Part shown: one piece after another, positions 16,731-25,550 of the stretch
Numbering within the stretch: the first letter of the stretch is position 1
How the letters are laid out: every line of letters starts with the position of its first letter
Source: an uncultured Blautia sp.
GTDB lineage: Bacteria > Bacillota > Clostridia > Lachnospirales > Lachnospiraceae
NCBI GenBank assembly: GCA_934371915.1
Contig: CAKROE010000017.1
Coordinates: 1 to 36,012 of the forward strand
Direction of reading: 5' to 3'
Length of the DNA stretch: 36,012 nt
Made by a program: the position numbers and the translations under genes
The notes under the pieces: model-generated
Database searches by the model: none
Seen by the model: the letters and a program-made list of their open reading frames with translations, nothing else
What the model was told of the DNA's origin: nothing

Positions 16731-18059
16731 TTACTCATCCGAATAATCGCCGTCATCATAACTTCCGTCATCGTAGGAGCTGTCATCTGAATATCCGTCA
16801 TCGGAACTTCCATCATCAGAACTTCCATCCGATGTATCTGTACTTCCGTCAGCAGAAGTATCCGTACCATCTGTGCTTTCATCACCGGATGCATCTGTGG
16901 TATTTCCACTGTATCCTGCAACGATTCCCTTCTGCAGGGAGCTGTCCCAGAAATCAGAATAATTGGCGCCCTGTAAGGTAACTCCCTTTGCTGCTGCCAG
17001 TTCACTGACAGTCATCAGCTTATATCCTTTCTGCACGAGTTCCGGAATCATCTTGATTGCCGCCTGTACAGAAGGTTCATGAATATCATGCATCAGAATG
17101 ATAGAACCATCTGTAAGGTCACCATTCATAACTGCATCATAGTCCTTGTTTACATCCAGATAACTCCAGTCCAGAGAATCCAGTGACCATGTGAAAAACG
17201 GTTTACCTACAGTAGAAATGATATCATCACTCCAGTTGCCGTAAGGTGCACGTGCCACACTTGCTTTCTGTCCACAGGCTTTTTCCAGTGCTGCGTCTGT
17301 ATCGGAAAACTCTTTTGCCACAGAATCCATACTCAGATCATAAAGGTTCGGATGATCCCAGGAATGGCTGCCGATCTCACAGCCGATATCTGCCATTCGC
17401 TGTACGGTGGATTCCCAGCTTCCTACATTCTGTCCAAGCATGAAGAATGTCGCATGTGCATTGTTTTCTTCCAGACAGTCAAGAAGTTCATCCGTGTATT
17501 CTCCCGGACCATCATCAAAAGTAAATGCAATTCGTGTCTTATGCTGACTCGGATCATAAGTACCATCATCGTTGAAGTAATAATCATCAAATCCGACTTC
17601 CACCCATCCGGTCTTTATGTAACCGTTATCATCAAAGTAATATGTAGAACCGTCGATTTCCTGCATACCGCCGGCAAAATATGTACCATCTGCATTCTGA
17701 TACCATTTGCCGTTCTCATCGTCATGCCATCCGGTTGTAAGCTGTGCCGCTTTCATCAGATCTCTCTGGCCTTTGACCGGCTGGCGTATCGCCACGTTTG
17801 TTTCTGTACCTGTATCTCCTGTATCTGTACTGTCTGAACTGCTGTCGGTAGCTGTGCTGTCTGTCTCTGCCTGTACCTGCTGTGGTTTCTCTGTATTTCC
17901 GCCACCGGCTCTGTTAATAACCGGAAGAATGATTCCGCGGATCACAAAGATCAGTACCAAAATAACTGCAACGACATATGCACCCTTTTTCATCATCTGC
18001 CGCCGTCTTATCTGTTGTTGTTTTTTGCGCATTCGTTCGCGCAATACCCTCTTATCCAT
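16731..18059 (-). CDS. Membrane-anchored polysaccharide deacetylase (PgdA-like)
   Basis: A 442-aa NodB-family deacetylase predicted to act outside the cell on peptidoglycan or another GlcNAc polymer. ATG at 18059 is chosen because AGGTGG lies 5 nt upstream; a GTG at 18068 lacks a site. A basic cytoplasmic N-terminus and one membrane helix (about 27-47) precede a Ser/Thr/Asp linker. Two or three choline/cell-wall-binding-like repeats follow (GKWYQNADGTYFAGG, STYYFDDNGYIKTGW). The NodB domain (about 177-360) has TFDDGP (180-185), HSWDH (232-236), RAPYGN, LDSLDW and LMHDIH, so all five motifs are present. The last 60 residues are a Ser/Asp/Gly/Tyr-rich tail. It has its own promoter just after nagA. 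Confidence 0.92.
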   Translation of the reverse strand: MDKRVLRERMRKKQQQIRRRQMMKKGAYVVAVILVLIFVIRGIILPVINRAGGGNTEKPQQVQAETDSTATDSSSDSTDTGDTGTETNVAIRQPVKGQRDLMKAAQLTTGWHDDENGKWYQNADGTYFAGGMQEIDGSTYYFDDNGYIKTGWVEVGFDDYYFNDDGTYDPSQHKTRIAFTFDDGPGEYTDELLDCLEENNAHATFFMLGQNVGSWESTVQRMADIGCEIGSHSWDHPNLYDLSMDSVAKEFSDTDAALEKACGQKASVARAPYGNWSDDIISTVGKPFFTWSLDSLDWSYLDVNKDYDAVMNGDLTDGSIILMHDIHEPSVQAAIKMIPELVQKGYKLMTVSELAAAKGVTLQGANYSDFWDSSLQKGIVAGYSGNTTDASGDESTDGTDTSADGSTDTSDGSSDDGSSDDGYSDDSSYDDGSYDDGDYSDE

Positions 18060-18102
18060 TGACTCCACCTGCTGTATTTTCTATATCTTTTCTCTTCTTA
18101 TT

Positions 18103-18131
18103 ATCATAACGCATTTAATTCTGAAATACAA
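18103..18131 (-). promoter_or_regulatory. Promoter of the NodB deacetylase gene
   Basis: -35 TTGTAT (18131-18126), 17-nt spacer, -10 TATGAT (18108-18103), in the short gap after the nagA stop. Confidence 0.65.
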
Positions 18132-18141
18132 TGACAGGTAT

Positions 18142-19242
18142 TTAAATAACTCTCTTTAATTCAAGATTTTTACTTACAAGCAGTAAATCCGCCTGCTTTC
18201 CGATTCGAATAGAGCCCACATGGTCAAAAATCCCAATACTTCTGGCAGGATTTGCGGTTGCCGCCATAATCGCCTGTTCCAGTGGAATTCCAAATTCTAC
18301 GGCTTTGCACATGCATCCATAAAGATTCGTCGCAGAACCGGCAAGCGTACCATCTTTCAGAACTGCTTTTCGATCCTTAACGGTTACCTCCTGTCCGCCA
18401 AGCTCGTATGTACCATTTTTCATCCCTGTCGCACGCATGGAATCGCTGATGAGAATCACACGCTCCGGTCCGAACATCCGAAATGCTGCGCGGATCGCAG
18501 ACGGATGAATGTGATATCCGTCGCAGATCATTTCAACCATGCACTCCGGATCATCCATTGCCGCACCGATCAGTCCCGGTGCTCTGTGTCCAAAAGGCTG
18601 CATCGCATTGTAAAGATGCGTAACATGATGCGCACCAAGCTTCATTGCTCTTGATGCGCAGTCATAATCTGCTGCTGTATGTCCCAGTGAAATGCAGACT
18701 TCTTCGTGCATTTCCTTTATAAATTCTTCGGCGCCGTCCATATTCGGAGCAAGCGTAACAAGACGCACCAGCCCATCGGCATCCTGATTCAGTTCTCTTA
18801 CAAATGCCGCATCCGGTGCTGTGATCCATTCCTCTACATGTGCACCCTTTTTGACCGGATCAAGAAACGGCCCTTCCATATTGATACCGACAACTTTAGC
18901 TCCCTCTTCTGTCTGTGCACCTTTGATTGAAGCAAAAATCTGGCGGAGCCGTTCTTTTGGAAATGTCATCGATGTCGGGCAGTAGGAAGTAATTCCGCAG
19001 CTTCTTTCGTACCGAAGAATTTTCTTAAGTCCTTCCGGATCACCATCGGAAAAATCCTCCCCCGCTGCACCATGGCTGTGAACATCCACAAGCCCCGGCA
19101 GTACAAGAAGTCCTTCTGCATCTATGATTTCTCCGTCGTCCTGATATTCTGCTTTGTCTACCAGACAATGGTCATTGACATACAGTGTCTGTTCCAGAAA
19201 GCTTCCATCCTCCTGAAAGACCTTTCCACTTTTTATAATCAT
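18142..19242 (-). CDS. nagA: N-acetylglucosamine-6-phosphate deacetylase
   Basis: A 366-aa cytoplasmic amidohydrolase converting GlcNAc-6-P to GlcN-6-P and acetate during amino-sugar recycling. The metal-site motifs are visible: DVHSHG, the NMEGPFL glutamate, SLGHTAADY, the THLYNAMQPFGHR histidines, and catalytic Asp in LISDSM. Length is a little short but within the family range. Its start overlaps the stop of the preceding trigger-factor-like lipoprotein gene by 4 bp (ATGA), so it is the last gene of a four-gene unit that starts with two deacetylase-like proteins. nagB is not next to it. Confidence 0.95.
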   Translation of the reverse strand: MIIKSGKVFQEDGSFLEQTLYVNDHCLVDKAEYQDDGEIIDAEGLLVLPGLVDVHSHGAAGEDFSDGDPEGLKKILRYERSCGITSYCPTSMTFPKERLRQIFASIKGAQTEEGAKVVGINMEGPFLDPVKKGAHVEEWITAPDAAFVRELNQDADGLVRLVTLAPNMDGAEEFIKEMHEEVCISLGHTAADYDCASRAMKLGAHHVTHLYNAMQPFGHRAPGLIGAAMDDPECMVEMICDGYHIHPSAIRAAFRMFGPERVILISDSMRATGMKNGTYELGGQEVTVKDRKAVLKDGTLAGSATNLYGCMCKAVEFGIPLEQAIMAATANPARSIGIFDHVGSIRIGKQADLLLVSKNLELKRVI

Positions 19243-20540
19243 TCTTCGGCCACCTCATCTGTATCATCCGCTGTATCCGTATCTTCTGCAGTATCTTCAC
19301 CCTCAGCACCGTCTTCTGCTTCGACTGTATACTCAGCTCCATCTTCCAGTTCCAGATCGTAATCTTCGTTTACCGCATCCTCGGAATCACCTGCTACTTC
19401 TGTGACAGTTGCATTGTCAACAATAAATCGTTCTACGCGCAGAAGTGCCAGTGATTCATTCACTTCCTGCTCCCCATATAGCTCAATCATCTCGTCAATG
19501 CTTGCAAATCCATATTCCTCGATCAGGTCATCTTTTAAGTTCTGAGTCTCTTCATCATCAAGACTGAGTCCTTCTGCATCCATAATCCCCTGTACGATCA
19601 GATTCTGTTCTACTTTGGACTCTGCGTACTGCTGGCATTCTGATTCATAATCTTCCTCTGTCATTCCCTGAGACTCCAGGAAGTCAGACATCTCCATGCC
19701 CGCTTCCTTCACATACTCTTCATTGAGTTTCTGATAGGATTTCTTTGCTGCGTCAACATCTTCCTTCGGGTAATCTTTGACTTCGGAAGCTGCCTGTACT
19801 TCATTCCATGCGTCGCTGTAAAGCCCATAATCTGCGGTCTGCACTGCTGTTTCTTCAAGCTGTTTCTTAACTGCCTCGCGGTATTCATCTACTGTCTTAT
19901 AATCGGTATTTGCGGCAACCCATTCATCTGTCAGCTCTGCCGGGCGGGTGAATTTCTGAAGTGTAACCTTAAATACAACTGCTTTTCCTGCAACAGACTC
20001 TTCATAATAATCCTCCGGGAAAGTCAGGTCCAGTTCTTTCGTCTCGCCGGTTTTCATTCCTACAATGCCATCCTCGAAACCGTCGATCATTTCTCCATCA
20101 CCGATTACAAGCTCATAGTCTTCTGCAGAACCGCCGTCAAATTCCTTGCCGTCAATGGTTCCTGTAAAATTGATCGTTACTGTATCACCGTTTTCTACGG
20201 TGCCGTCTTTTACTTCGGTACCATTGTCTTCCAGATCATAATTGATCTCTGCCTGAACATCGTCATCTGTGACGCTCTGTGAAGTACGGTTAAGCTCCAG
20301 GCCTTTATACTCGCCTATCGTCACATACTTTGAAACATCTTTGACGGAAACCAGTCTGTTTCCCTCAGAAGAATCTGTCTCTTTTGTGTCTGTATCGGTG
20401 CTGTCTTCCTTCGAATCTTCACTGTCCTTTGTATCGGTTGTTTCTGTGGTCGTTTTTTCTGTATCAGATGATTTGCCGCATGCGGTCGCGGAAACCGCCA
20501 TACACATAATTAACATTGCAACTACTGCTTTTTTCTTCAT
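19239..20540 (-). CDS. Secreted trigger-factor-like lipoprotein (FKBP-type prolyl isomerase)
   Basis: A 433-aa lipoprotein. The start at 20540 (MKKKAVVAML) follows AAAGGAG; an in-frame ATG at 20603 lies inside the previous gene. A signal peptide ends at the lipobox-like SATAC with C21. Residues about 22-60 are Thr/Asp/Glu-rich. About 85-190 is a trigger-factor-type FKBP domain (GDTVTINFTGTIDGKEFDGG, FEDGIVGMKTGETKELDLTF). About 195-395 resembles the trigger factor C-terminal chaperone arms. The ribosome-binding N-terminal domain is missing, as expected for an exported foldase. The C-terminus is acidic (AEDTDTADDTDEVAEE). It is co-transcribed with two deacetylase-like genes upstream and nagA downstream. 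Confidence 0.88.
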   Translation of the reverse strand: MKKKAVVAMLIMCMAVSATACGKSSDTEKTTTETTDTKDSEDSKEDSTDTDTKETDSSEGNRLVSVKDVSKYVTIGEYKGLELNRTSQSVTDDDVQAEINYDLEDNGTEVKDGTVENGDTVTINFTGTIDGKEFDGGSAEDYELVIGDGEMIDGFEDGIVGMKTGETKELDLTFPEDYYEESVAGKAVVFKVTLQKFTRPAELTDEWVAANTDYKTVDEYREAVKKQLEETAVQTADYGLYSDAWNEVQAASEVKDYPKEDVDAAKKSYQKLNEEYVKEAGMEMSDFLESQGMTEEDYESECQQYAESKVEQNLIVQGIMDAEGLSLDDEETQNLKDDLIEEYGFASIDEMIELYGEQEVNESLALLRVERFIVDNATVTEVAGDSEDAVNEDYDLELEDGAEYTVEAEDGAEGEDTAEDTDTADDTDEVAEE

Positions 20541-20563
20541 AATAAAACTCCTTTCATTTATCC

Positions 20564-21904
20564 TTACATCGGAGGTACCGGTGTCGGTCTGGAAGAATCC
20601 CATACATCAGCCACATCAAAGAGGTCACTGAGCATTTCCGGATTGTAATACATACGATATCCATCGAGATTTCTTCTTCCCTGACGCAAATACTGATCTG
20701 TGATCTGTACAAAATACTGGCTGGAATCTACATTACAGAAATAATCATATCCTGCGCTCTTGTAATACTGGAATTTCGGGTTATCTGAAGAATATCCCGA
20801 CCAGTCACCGATATCGGCACCAAATGCAAAGATGACCATATCAGTGTCTCCGAGAATCGGTGCAACATAGGATTTCCATTTCTGGTCATCCGTCTTAAGG
20901 TCTTCTGCGGAACGCTCCGTTGCATTCATATGTCCCCATGTGTGGCTTGCAAATTCCCATCCTTCTGCTTTCATGGCATCAGCAACTTTCGTCGCATCTG
21001 CCACATCCTGATCATAGTCAAAATCCGGATTGTCCTCCAGGAATTTCTTCTGGTCATCCTGTAAGTTTTCGCCGGTCTTGTAAGCAATATCTGTCCTGTA
21101 TCCCAGCACTCCGTTATATCCGGTCATTGCAAGGATTCCCTTGCGTCCATGATAAGAAAAATCCGGATGTTCTTTAATGAAAGTATCCAGAAGCGGTACA
21201 AGATCGTAATCACCGACTGATACGCTTCCATCTGCTTCGACATATTCATTCTTGACTTCTCCGTTTTCATCCAGAACCAGTTTCGATGCACAGCCGTCTC
21301 CGTCCATATAGTGATAATAGCTGACATCATCCTGTGACAGCACAAATGGAATCTTGCCTTCCGGCACCATAATCTTGCCGCGGCTCATCGTACCATCATC
21401 ATTCACAGTTGCCATATCATGTGGACTTACCAGAACATATCCCTTGTCATACATGATCTGAATGATTTTATTGAACTCACTGACTGTCGTCATTACCTGA
21501 TTATAATTTCCTGATTTTGAATCACCGTCAAAAGCTCTGCCTGTATCATCGATCAATGTATGAAAAAATACATGTGTGATCTGTTCCAGTGGATATTCCA
21601 CCAGTGTGGATTTGGCAACCTGACATTTTGCTGCAAGATCCATATAATCTTTATTTGTATCAAAATCATCCTGCTGTTTCAGAAGTTTGATTGCTTCATC
21701 GTAATTGTACTGCTGGTACATCAGCATAGCCTGATCCAGCACCGAACCCTCACTCTCTGAAGTATCATCTTTCTTATCTGAATCCTTTTTGGCTGCTGAA
21801 ACAGTCTGCGTAAGTCTGTTTCCGATGTCTGTCGGGAAATAACCTCCGCCTGCCAGAACAGCCGCTGTCAGAACAGCCGTCAGTATCATTGCTCTTTTTT
21901 TCAT
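20564..21904 (-). CDS. Deacetylase-like (NodB-fold) secreted protein, paralogue B
   Basis: A 446-aa exported protein with a signal peptide or anchor (residues 4-22) and a short TPR-like helical region (YQQYNYDEAIKLLKQQ). A large domain is distantly related to polysaccharide deacetylases. The usual TFDDG is replaced by LSQDDVSYYHY, while the His motif ASHTWGHMN is intact, so an Asp-His-His metal site is plausible. It ends in a conserved DGYRMYYNPE segment and SRPTPVPPM. It is clearly paralogous to the next gene upstream, sharing order and motifs throughout. Substrate unknown; cell-wall or capsule GlcNAc is inferred from the neighbouring nagA and NodB genes. Confidence 0.8.
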   Translation of the reverse strand: MKKRAMILTAVLTAAVLAGGGYFPTDIGNRLTQTVSAAKKDSDKKDDTSESEGSVLDQAMLMYQQYNYDEAIKLLKQQDDFDTNKDYMDLAAKCQVAKSTLVEYPLEQITHVFFHTLIDDTGRAFDGDSKSGNYNQVMTTVSEFNKIIQIMYDKGYVLVSPHDMATVNDDGTMSRGKIMVPEGKIPFVLSQDDVSYYHYMDGDGCASKLVLDENGEVKNEYVEADGSVSVGDYDLVPLLDTFIKEHPDFSYHGRKGILAMTGYNGVLGYRTDIAYKTGENLQDDQKKFLEDNPDFDYDQDVADATKVADAMKAEGWEFASHTWGHMNATERSAEDLKTDDQKWKSYVAPILGDTDMVIFAFGADIGDWSGYSSDNPKFQYYKSAGYDYFCNVDSSQYFVQITDQYLRQGRRNLDGYRMYYNPEMLSDLFDVADVWDSSRPTPVPPM

Positions 21905-21928
21905 CTCATTGTTCCCCTTTACTTATCA

Positions 21929-23419
21929 TCAGCCCATTGGTGGCACCGGTGTCGGTCTGGCAGGATCAAAGACACTTTTTGCATCAAAAAGATCCTCCAG
22001 AAGTTCCGGATTATAATACATACGGTATCCGTCTAAATTTCTTCTCCCCTGACGGAAATACCGGTCTCGAATCTGTACAAAATATTTGCTCGAGTCTACA
22101 TTACAATAATAATTGTATCCCATGCTCTTCAGATATTCAAACTTATCTCCGGAATAATCTTCTGCATCTGTAAGATCCGTTCCGAACGCAAAAATAATGA
22201 TATCCGTTCCACCAATCAGCGGATCCACATTATCCTTAAATTTCTGCGTATCTGCCTGCAAAGTCTCCAGTGAGATCTGTCCGATATTCTGATGGCCCCA
22301 TGTATGACTTGCAAACAACCAGCCTTCTTCTTTCATTGCATCGGCAACTTTTTTGGCACCTTCCCGTTCTTTCTCAAGACTGAAATCCGGATGGCTGTCA
22401 AGCCAGTCGACCTTGTTCTGATCAAGGTCATCGGGTCTTGTTTCATAGCTCTGATCCGTACGGTAACCAAGGATACCATTGTATCCGGTGAGTGCCACAA
22501 TTCCCTTTGCTCCTCTGTAGGAAAAATCCGGGTGTTTTTCAACAAAACGGTCAATCAGCGGCACCATGTCATAATCCCCGACTGAAATACTTCCGTCATC
22601 TTCGACATACTCATTACGAACCTTGCCTTCATCATCTACCACAAGTTTCGTTGCAAATCCGTCACCATCCATATAATGATAATAGCAGACATCATCCTGT
22701 GACAGCACAAATGGGATCTTGCCCGGCGGAAGAAGGATTTCTCCCGGTGTCATCGTACCATCATCATTTGCCTTAGCCATATCATAGATACTGACCATGA
22801 CATAGCCTTTTTCATACATGGTCTCTGTGATCTTGTTGAATTCATCGATCGTTGTCATGACCTGATTGTAATCTGCTTCTTTATAATCACCGTCAAAGGC
22901 TTTAGACGTATCTTTGATCAGTGTATGGTAAAAAACATGCGTCACTTCTTCCAGTGGCCATGACGTGCAGGAATCTCTGTCTGATTCGTATTCTTTTACC
23001 GCATTCTGCATGTCGGTATTGCTCTCGTAATCCGACTGTTTCTTAAGAAGATCGATTGCCTGCTGGTAATCATACTGCTCGGCAAGGAGCTTCGCCTGCT
23101 CCATTGCTCCCGGTCCCTGCTGTTCTGCCGGTACTTCCTGTGAATCTTCTTTCTTCTGTGTCTCTTTCGCAGAAGATGCTGACTGTGTACTGCTGTGACG
23201 GATAAAACCAGCAATACCATTCACAGCTCCTGCTACTACCACGAGTGTAATAATACCTGTCGCCCCAAGGATCATAAGCTTTTTCCTGCGCTCCCTCTTC
23301 TGGCGTCTCAGTCTGCGCTGACGGCGTCTCTCCCTCAGCTCACGGTCTATATCCCCGGTCATATCCGTATATCCGCCCTCCCGGCCTGTATCTGTATTGT
23401 TGTTCTCTGTCTCTTTCAT
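21929..23419 (-). CDS. Deacetylase-like (NodB-fold) membrane-anchored protein, paralogue A
   Basis: A 496-aa protein with a very basic cytoplasmic tail (residues about 25-47, many Arg/Lys), one membrane helix (about 48-70) and an extracytoplasmic linker. It then carries the same domain as its downstream paralogue: a TPR-like pair, VTHVFYHTLI, LSQDDVCYYHYMDGDG, ASHTWGHQN, NYYCNVDSSKYFVQI and DGYRMYYNPE. It ends PARPTPVPPMG. The start follows GGGAG. It is the first gene of the unit that includes paralogue B (24-bp gap), the trigger-factor-like lipoprotein and nagA. It differs from B mainly at the N-terminus, which suggests duplication then a change of anchor. Confidence 0.8.
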   Translation of the reverse strand: MKETENNNTDTGREGGYTDMTGDIDRELRERRRQRRLRRQKRERRKKLMILGATGIITLVVVAGAVNGIAGFIRHSSTQSASSAKETQKKEDSQEVPAEQQGPGAMEQAKLLAEQYDYQQAIDLLKKQSDYESNTDMQNAVKEYESDRDSCTSWPLEEVTHVFYHTLIKDTSKAFDGDYKEADYNQVMTTIDEFNKITETMYEKGYVMVSIYDMAKANDDGTMTPGEILLPPGKIPFVLSQDDVCYYHYMDGDGFATKLVVDDEGKVRNEYVEDDGSISVGDYDMVPLIDRFVEKHPDFSYRGAKGIVALTGYNGILGYRTDQSYETRPDDLDQNKVDWLDSHPDFSLEKEREGAKKVADAMKEEGWLFASHTWGHQNIGQISLETLQADTQKFKDNVDPLIGGTDIIIFAFGTDLTDAEDYSGDKFEYLKSMGYNYYCNVDSSKYFVQIRDRYFRQGRRNLDGYRMYYNPELLEDLFDAKSVFDPARPTPVPPMG

Positions 23420-23498
23420 ACTAACTCCCTGTATGGTTTATTCTGTAATTCCTAGTGTACCCGTAAAGCAGTGTATTTTATTACAGTCTGCTGATTTT

Positions 23499-23513
23499 TA
23501 TGTATGATACATA
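23499..23513. promoter_or_regulatory. Palindrome just downstream of the deacetylase-unit promoter
   Basis: TATGTAT-G-ATACATA is a perfect 7-bp inverted repeat, located about 11-25 nt after the predicted start. The position suits a repressor operator. Confidence 0.4.
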
Positions 23514-23530
23514 TAAGAAAATATGTTTTC

Positions 23531-23559
23531 ATTATACCTGTTTACCTGCTGTATTTCCA
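23531..23559 (-). promoter_or_regulatory. Candidate promoter of the deacetylase-nagA unit
   Basis: -35 TGGAAA (23559-23554), 17-nt spacer, -10 TATAAT (23536-23531) on the minus strand, with a leader of about 105 nt. Confidence 0.55.
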
Positions 23560-23598
23560 TATCTTTTCCTGTTCTTCATGGAATTTTCCTGAATTTGT

Positions 23599-23627
23599 TT
23601 GCCTTTTGTAATAAATAATGTTAGAAT
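23599..23627 (+). promoter_or_regulatory. Promoter of the small membrane protein gene
   Basis: -35 TTGCCT, 17-nt spacer, -10 TAGAAT on the plus strand. It diverges from the deacetylase-unit promoter. Confidence 0.68.
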
Positions 23628-23677
23628 ATATTTCGCATGACATTAGTTTGTAAATTTACATATTGAGGAGGGTATCT

Positions 23678-24121
23678 ATGAGTACACTTACCATCGTCCT
23701 TCTTGTAATCCTGATCATCCTGATCGGTGCTCTGATTGCTCTTTATTTCTTTGGAAAGAAAGCTCAGAAGAAACAAGAAGAACAGCAGGCTCAGATTGAA
23801 GCAGCAAAACAGACCGTAACTATGCTGATTATCGATAAGAAACGGCTTCCATTAAAAGAATCCGGTCTTCCGCAGATGGTGATCGATCAGGCTCCGAAGC
23901 TTATGCGTCGTTCCAAACTTCCGATCGTTAAAGCAAAAGTCGGACCAAAGATCTCCGTACTGATCGCAGACGAAAAAGTTTTTGATCTGATTCCGGTTAA
24001 GAAAGAAGTCAAAGCAGAAGTCAGCGGTTTATACATCGTTGGTGTAAAAGGAATCCGTGGTTCCCTTGAGACTCCGGCTCCTAAGAAAAAAGGATTCTTC
24101 GCCAGATTACGTAATAAATAA
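23678..24121 (+). CDS. Small membrane protein of unknown function
   Basis: A 147-aa protein. The ATG at 23678 is chosen because GAGGAGGG lies just upstream. A single N-terminal membrane helix (residues about 5-25) is followed by a Lys/Glu/Gln-rich coiled-coil stretch (AQKKQEEQQAQIEAAKQTV). A basic globular domain of about 90 residues comes next, and the tail is strongly basic (PKKKGFFARLRNK). It is monocistronic, with its own promoter and terminator. The pattern fits a cytoplasm-facing, membrane-tethered protein. I do not recognise a named family. Confidence 0.8.
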   Translation: MSTLTIVLLVILIILIGALIALYFFGKKAQKKQEEQQAQIEAAKQTVTMLIIDKKRLPLKESGLPQMVIDQAPKLMRRSKLPIVKAKVGPKISVLIADEKVFDLIPVKKEVKAEVSGLYIVGVKGIRGSLETPAPKKKGFFARLRNK

Positions 24122-24142
24122 TTTTATACGGATCATAAAGCA

Positions 24143-24172
24143 AACACCCGAAGGTTTATCCCTCCGGGTGTT
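24143..24172. terminator. Bidirectional terminator hairpin
   Basis: AACACCCG (24143-24150) pairs with CGGGTGTT (24165-24172); an A/C mismatch and a 3-bp inner stem follow. CATTTTT comes next on the plus strand. It separates the convergent small membrane protein and DUF1934 genes. Confidence 0.8.
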
Positions 24173-24198
24173 CATTTTTGTAATGATATATCTGTTCT

Positions 24199-24654
24199 TC
24201 AATTTTCATAAAAAGAAAAATCTCCAAGATCTTTGGACTGTGCCTGTACCGTCAGGTAACAATCTGCCACATGCTCTTCATTCATATCCAGTGCATAATC
24301 CACTTTCATCTGAATGCAGTCTTCATCCTCCATGATTTCAAGTCCTGTTGCGGCAATTCCCATCTGAAGTGTTCCAAACGGTGTCGAATAAAGAGTCATG
24401 TTTTTCTTTCCCTGCTCAAACACCATATGTACATTTACCTGTCCCTGTTTGCGCACCTCTACGCCCTGAGGAGACAGCTTAATGTAATTGACTGTCGGCT
24501 GTGCCGTATCATCCATCATTTCTTCATACCGAAGATAGTGGCTTCCATTTCGATAATAATACTGTCCGGGAACAACAATCTCAATTGGTTCCTGCTCATC
24601 CTCCGTATCCATCATCTGAAGTCCCCGTACACGAATAAGTACATCTTTTTTCAT
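24199..24654 (-). CDS. DUF1934 (YwiB-like) beta-barrel protein
   Basis: A 151-aa cytoplasmic protein of the DUF1934 family, a small lipocalin-like barrel. Typical features are the start MKKDVLIRVRG, the YYYRNGSHYLRYEE strand pair and the C-terminal NEEHVADCYLTVQAQ. It follows murI by 9 bp behind GGAG, so the two are coupled. The function is not established. Confidence 0.83.
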   Translation of the reverse strand: MKKDVLIRVRGLQMMDTEDEQEPIEIVVPGQYYYRNGSHYLRYEEMMDDTAQPTVNYIKLSPQGVEVRKQGQVNVHMVFEQGKKNMTLYSTPFGTLQMGIAATGLEIMEDEDCIQMKVDYALDMNEEHVADCYLTVQAQSKDLGDFSFYEN

Positions 24655-24663
24655 TTGTTTCTC

Positions 24664-25482
24664 CTAATATTTCTCAATGTCGATTTTGCGTGTCATGGTT
24701 ACATCATAAGGCAGAATGGAATTGGCAAATTCCTTGAATTCATCTGCAAGATCGCTGACATAAAAGCGATACGGAAACTCTGCCTGCTGCTCTCCTGTAC
24801 TCAAAAGATCCATTTTCGTCAGAAGACTCTTTAATTCCAGTGCCGTCTCATATGCCGGATTGACCAGACGAACTTTCTCGCCCATCACTTCCTGAATCGT
24901 TGAACGGATCAACGGATAATGTGTACATCCGAGAATCAGGGTATCTACCTGTTCATCTTTCAGCTCCTGCAGATAGCGGGATGCAACCTCGACCGTAACC
25001 GGATCATGCAGCCATCCTTCTTCTACCAGCGGTACAAAAAGCGGACAAGCCTTCCCGATCACCGTAATCTCCGGATCCAGCCGTTTCAGGTAAGATTCGT
25101 GGATGCCACTTCCAACCGTACCCACGGTACCGATCACCCCGACTCTTTTGTTTTTGGTTTCTTCTGCTGCCACACGGGCACCTGCTTCGATCACACCAAG
25201 CACCGGTATATCAAGCTTATCCTGTACGGCCTCCAGAGCAAACGCACTCGCGGTATTACAGGCAATCACGATTGCCTTGACATTCTGCTCTCTCAGAAAA
25301 TGTACGATCTGACTGGAATAGCGGATGACGGTATCTTTTGATTTGCTTCCATATGGAACCCTTGCGGTATCTCCGAAATATACGATTTTTTCCGAAGGAA
25401 GATTTCGCATGATCTCACGTGCTACGGTCAGCCCGCCCACGCCGGAATCAAACACACCGACAGGCGCATTCTTATCTATCAT
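24664..25482 (-). CDS. murI: Glutamate racemase
   Basis: A 272-aa enzyme interconverting L- and D-glutamate to supply D-Glu for peptidoglycan. The start at 25482 is supported by GGAG 8 nt upstream; an in-frame ATG at 25533 is too far. Motifs: GVFDSGVGGLTV, YFGDTARVPYG, catalytic cysteines in VIACNTASA and ILGCTHYPL, and GVIGTVGT. All key residues are intact. It lies after the spore germination genes, separated from them by a hairpin that may limit readthrough. Confidence 0.96.
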   Translation of the reverse strand: MIDKNAPVGVFDSGVGGLTVAREIMRNLPSEKIVYFGDTARVPYGSKSKDTVIRYSSQIVHFLREQNVKAIVIACNTASAFALEAVQDKLDIPVLGVIEAGARVAAEETKNKRVGVIGTVGTVGSGIHESYLKRLDPEITVIGKACPLFVPLVEEGWLHDPVTVEVASRYLQELKDEQVDTLILGCTHYPLIRSTIQEVMGEKVRLVNPAYETALELKSLLTKMDLLSTGEQQAEFPYRFYVSDLADEFKEFANSILPYDVTMTRKIDIEKY

Positions 25483-25508
25483 ATATGTATCTCCATTTCT
25501 TAAATAAT

Positions 25509-25542
25509 ATAGCCCGGAAAGCCCTGTGACCATCCGGACTAT
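25509..25542 (-). terminator. Hairpin between the small ger-cluster ORF and murI
   Basis: ATAGTCCGG and CCGGGCTAT (minus strand) form a 9-bp stem with one G-T pair. The following sequence is only moderately T-rich, so termination would be partial at best. Confidence 0.4.
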
Positions 25543-25550
25543 TTATCATC

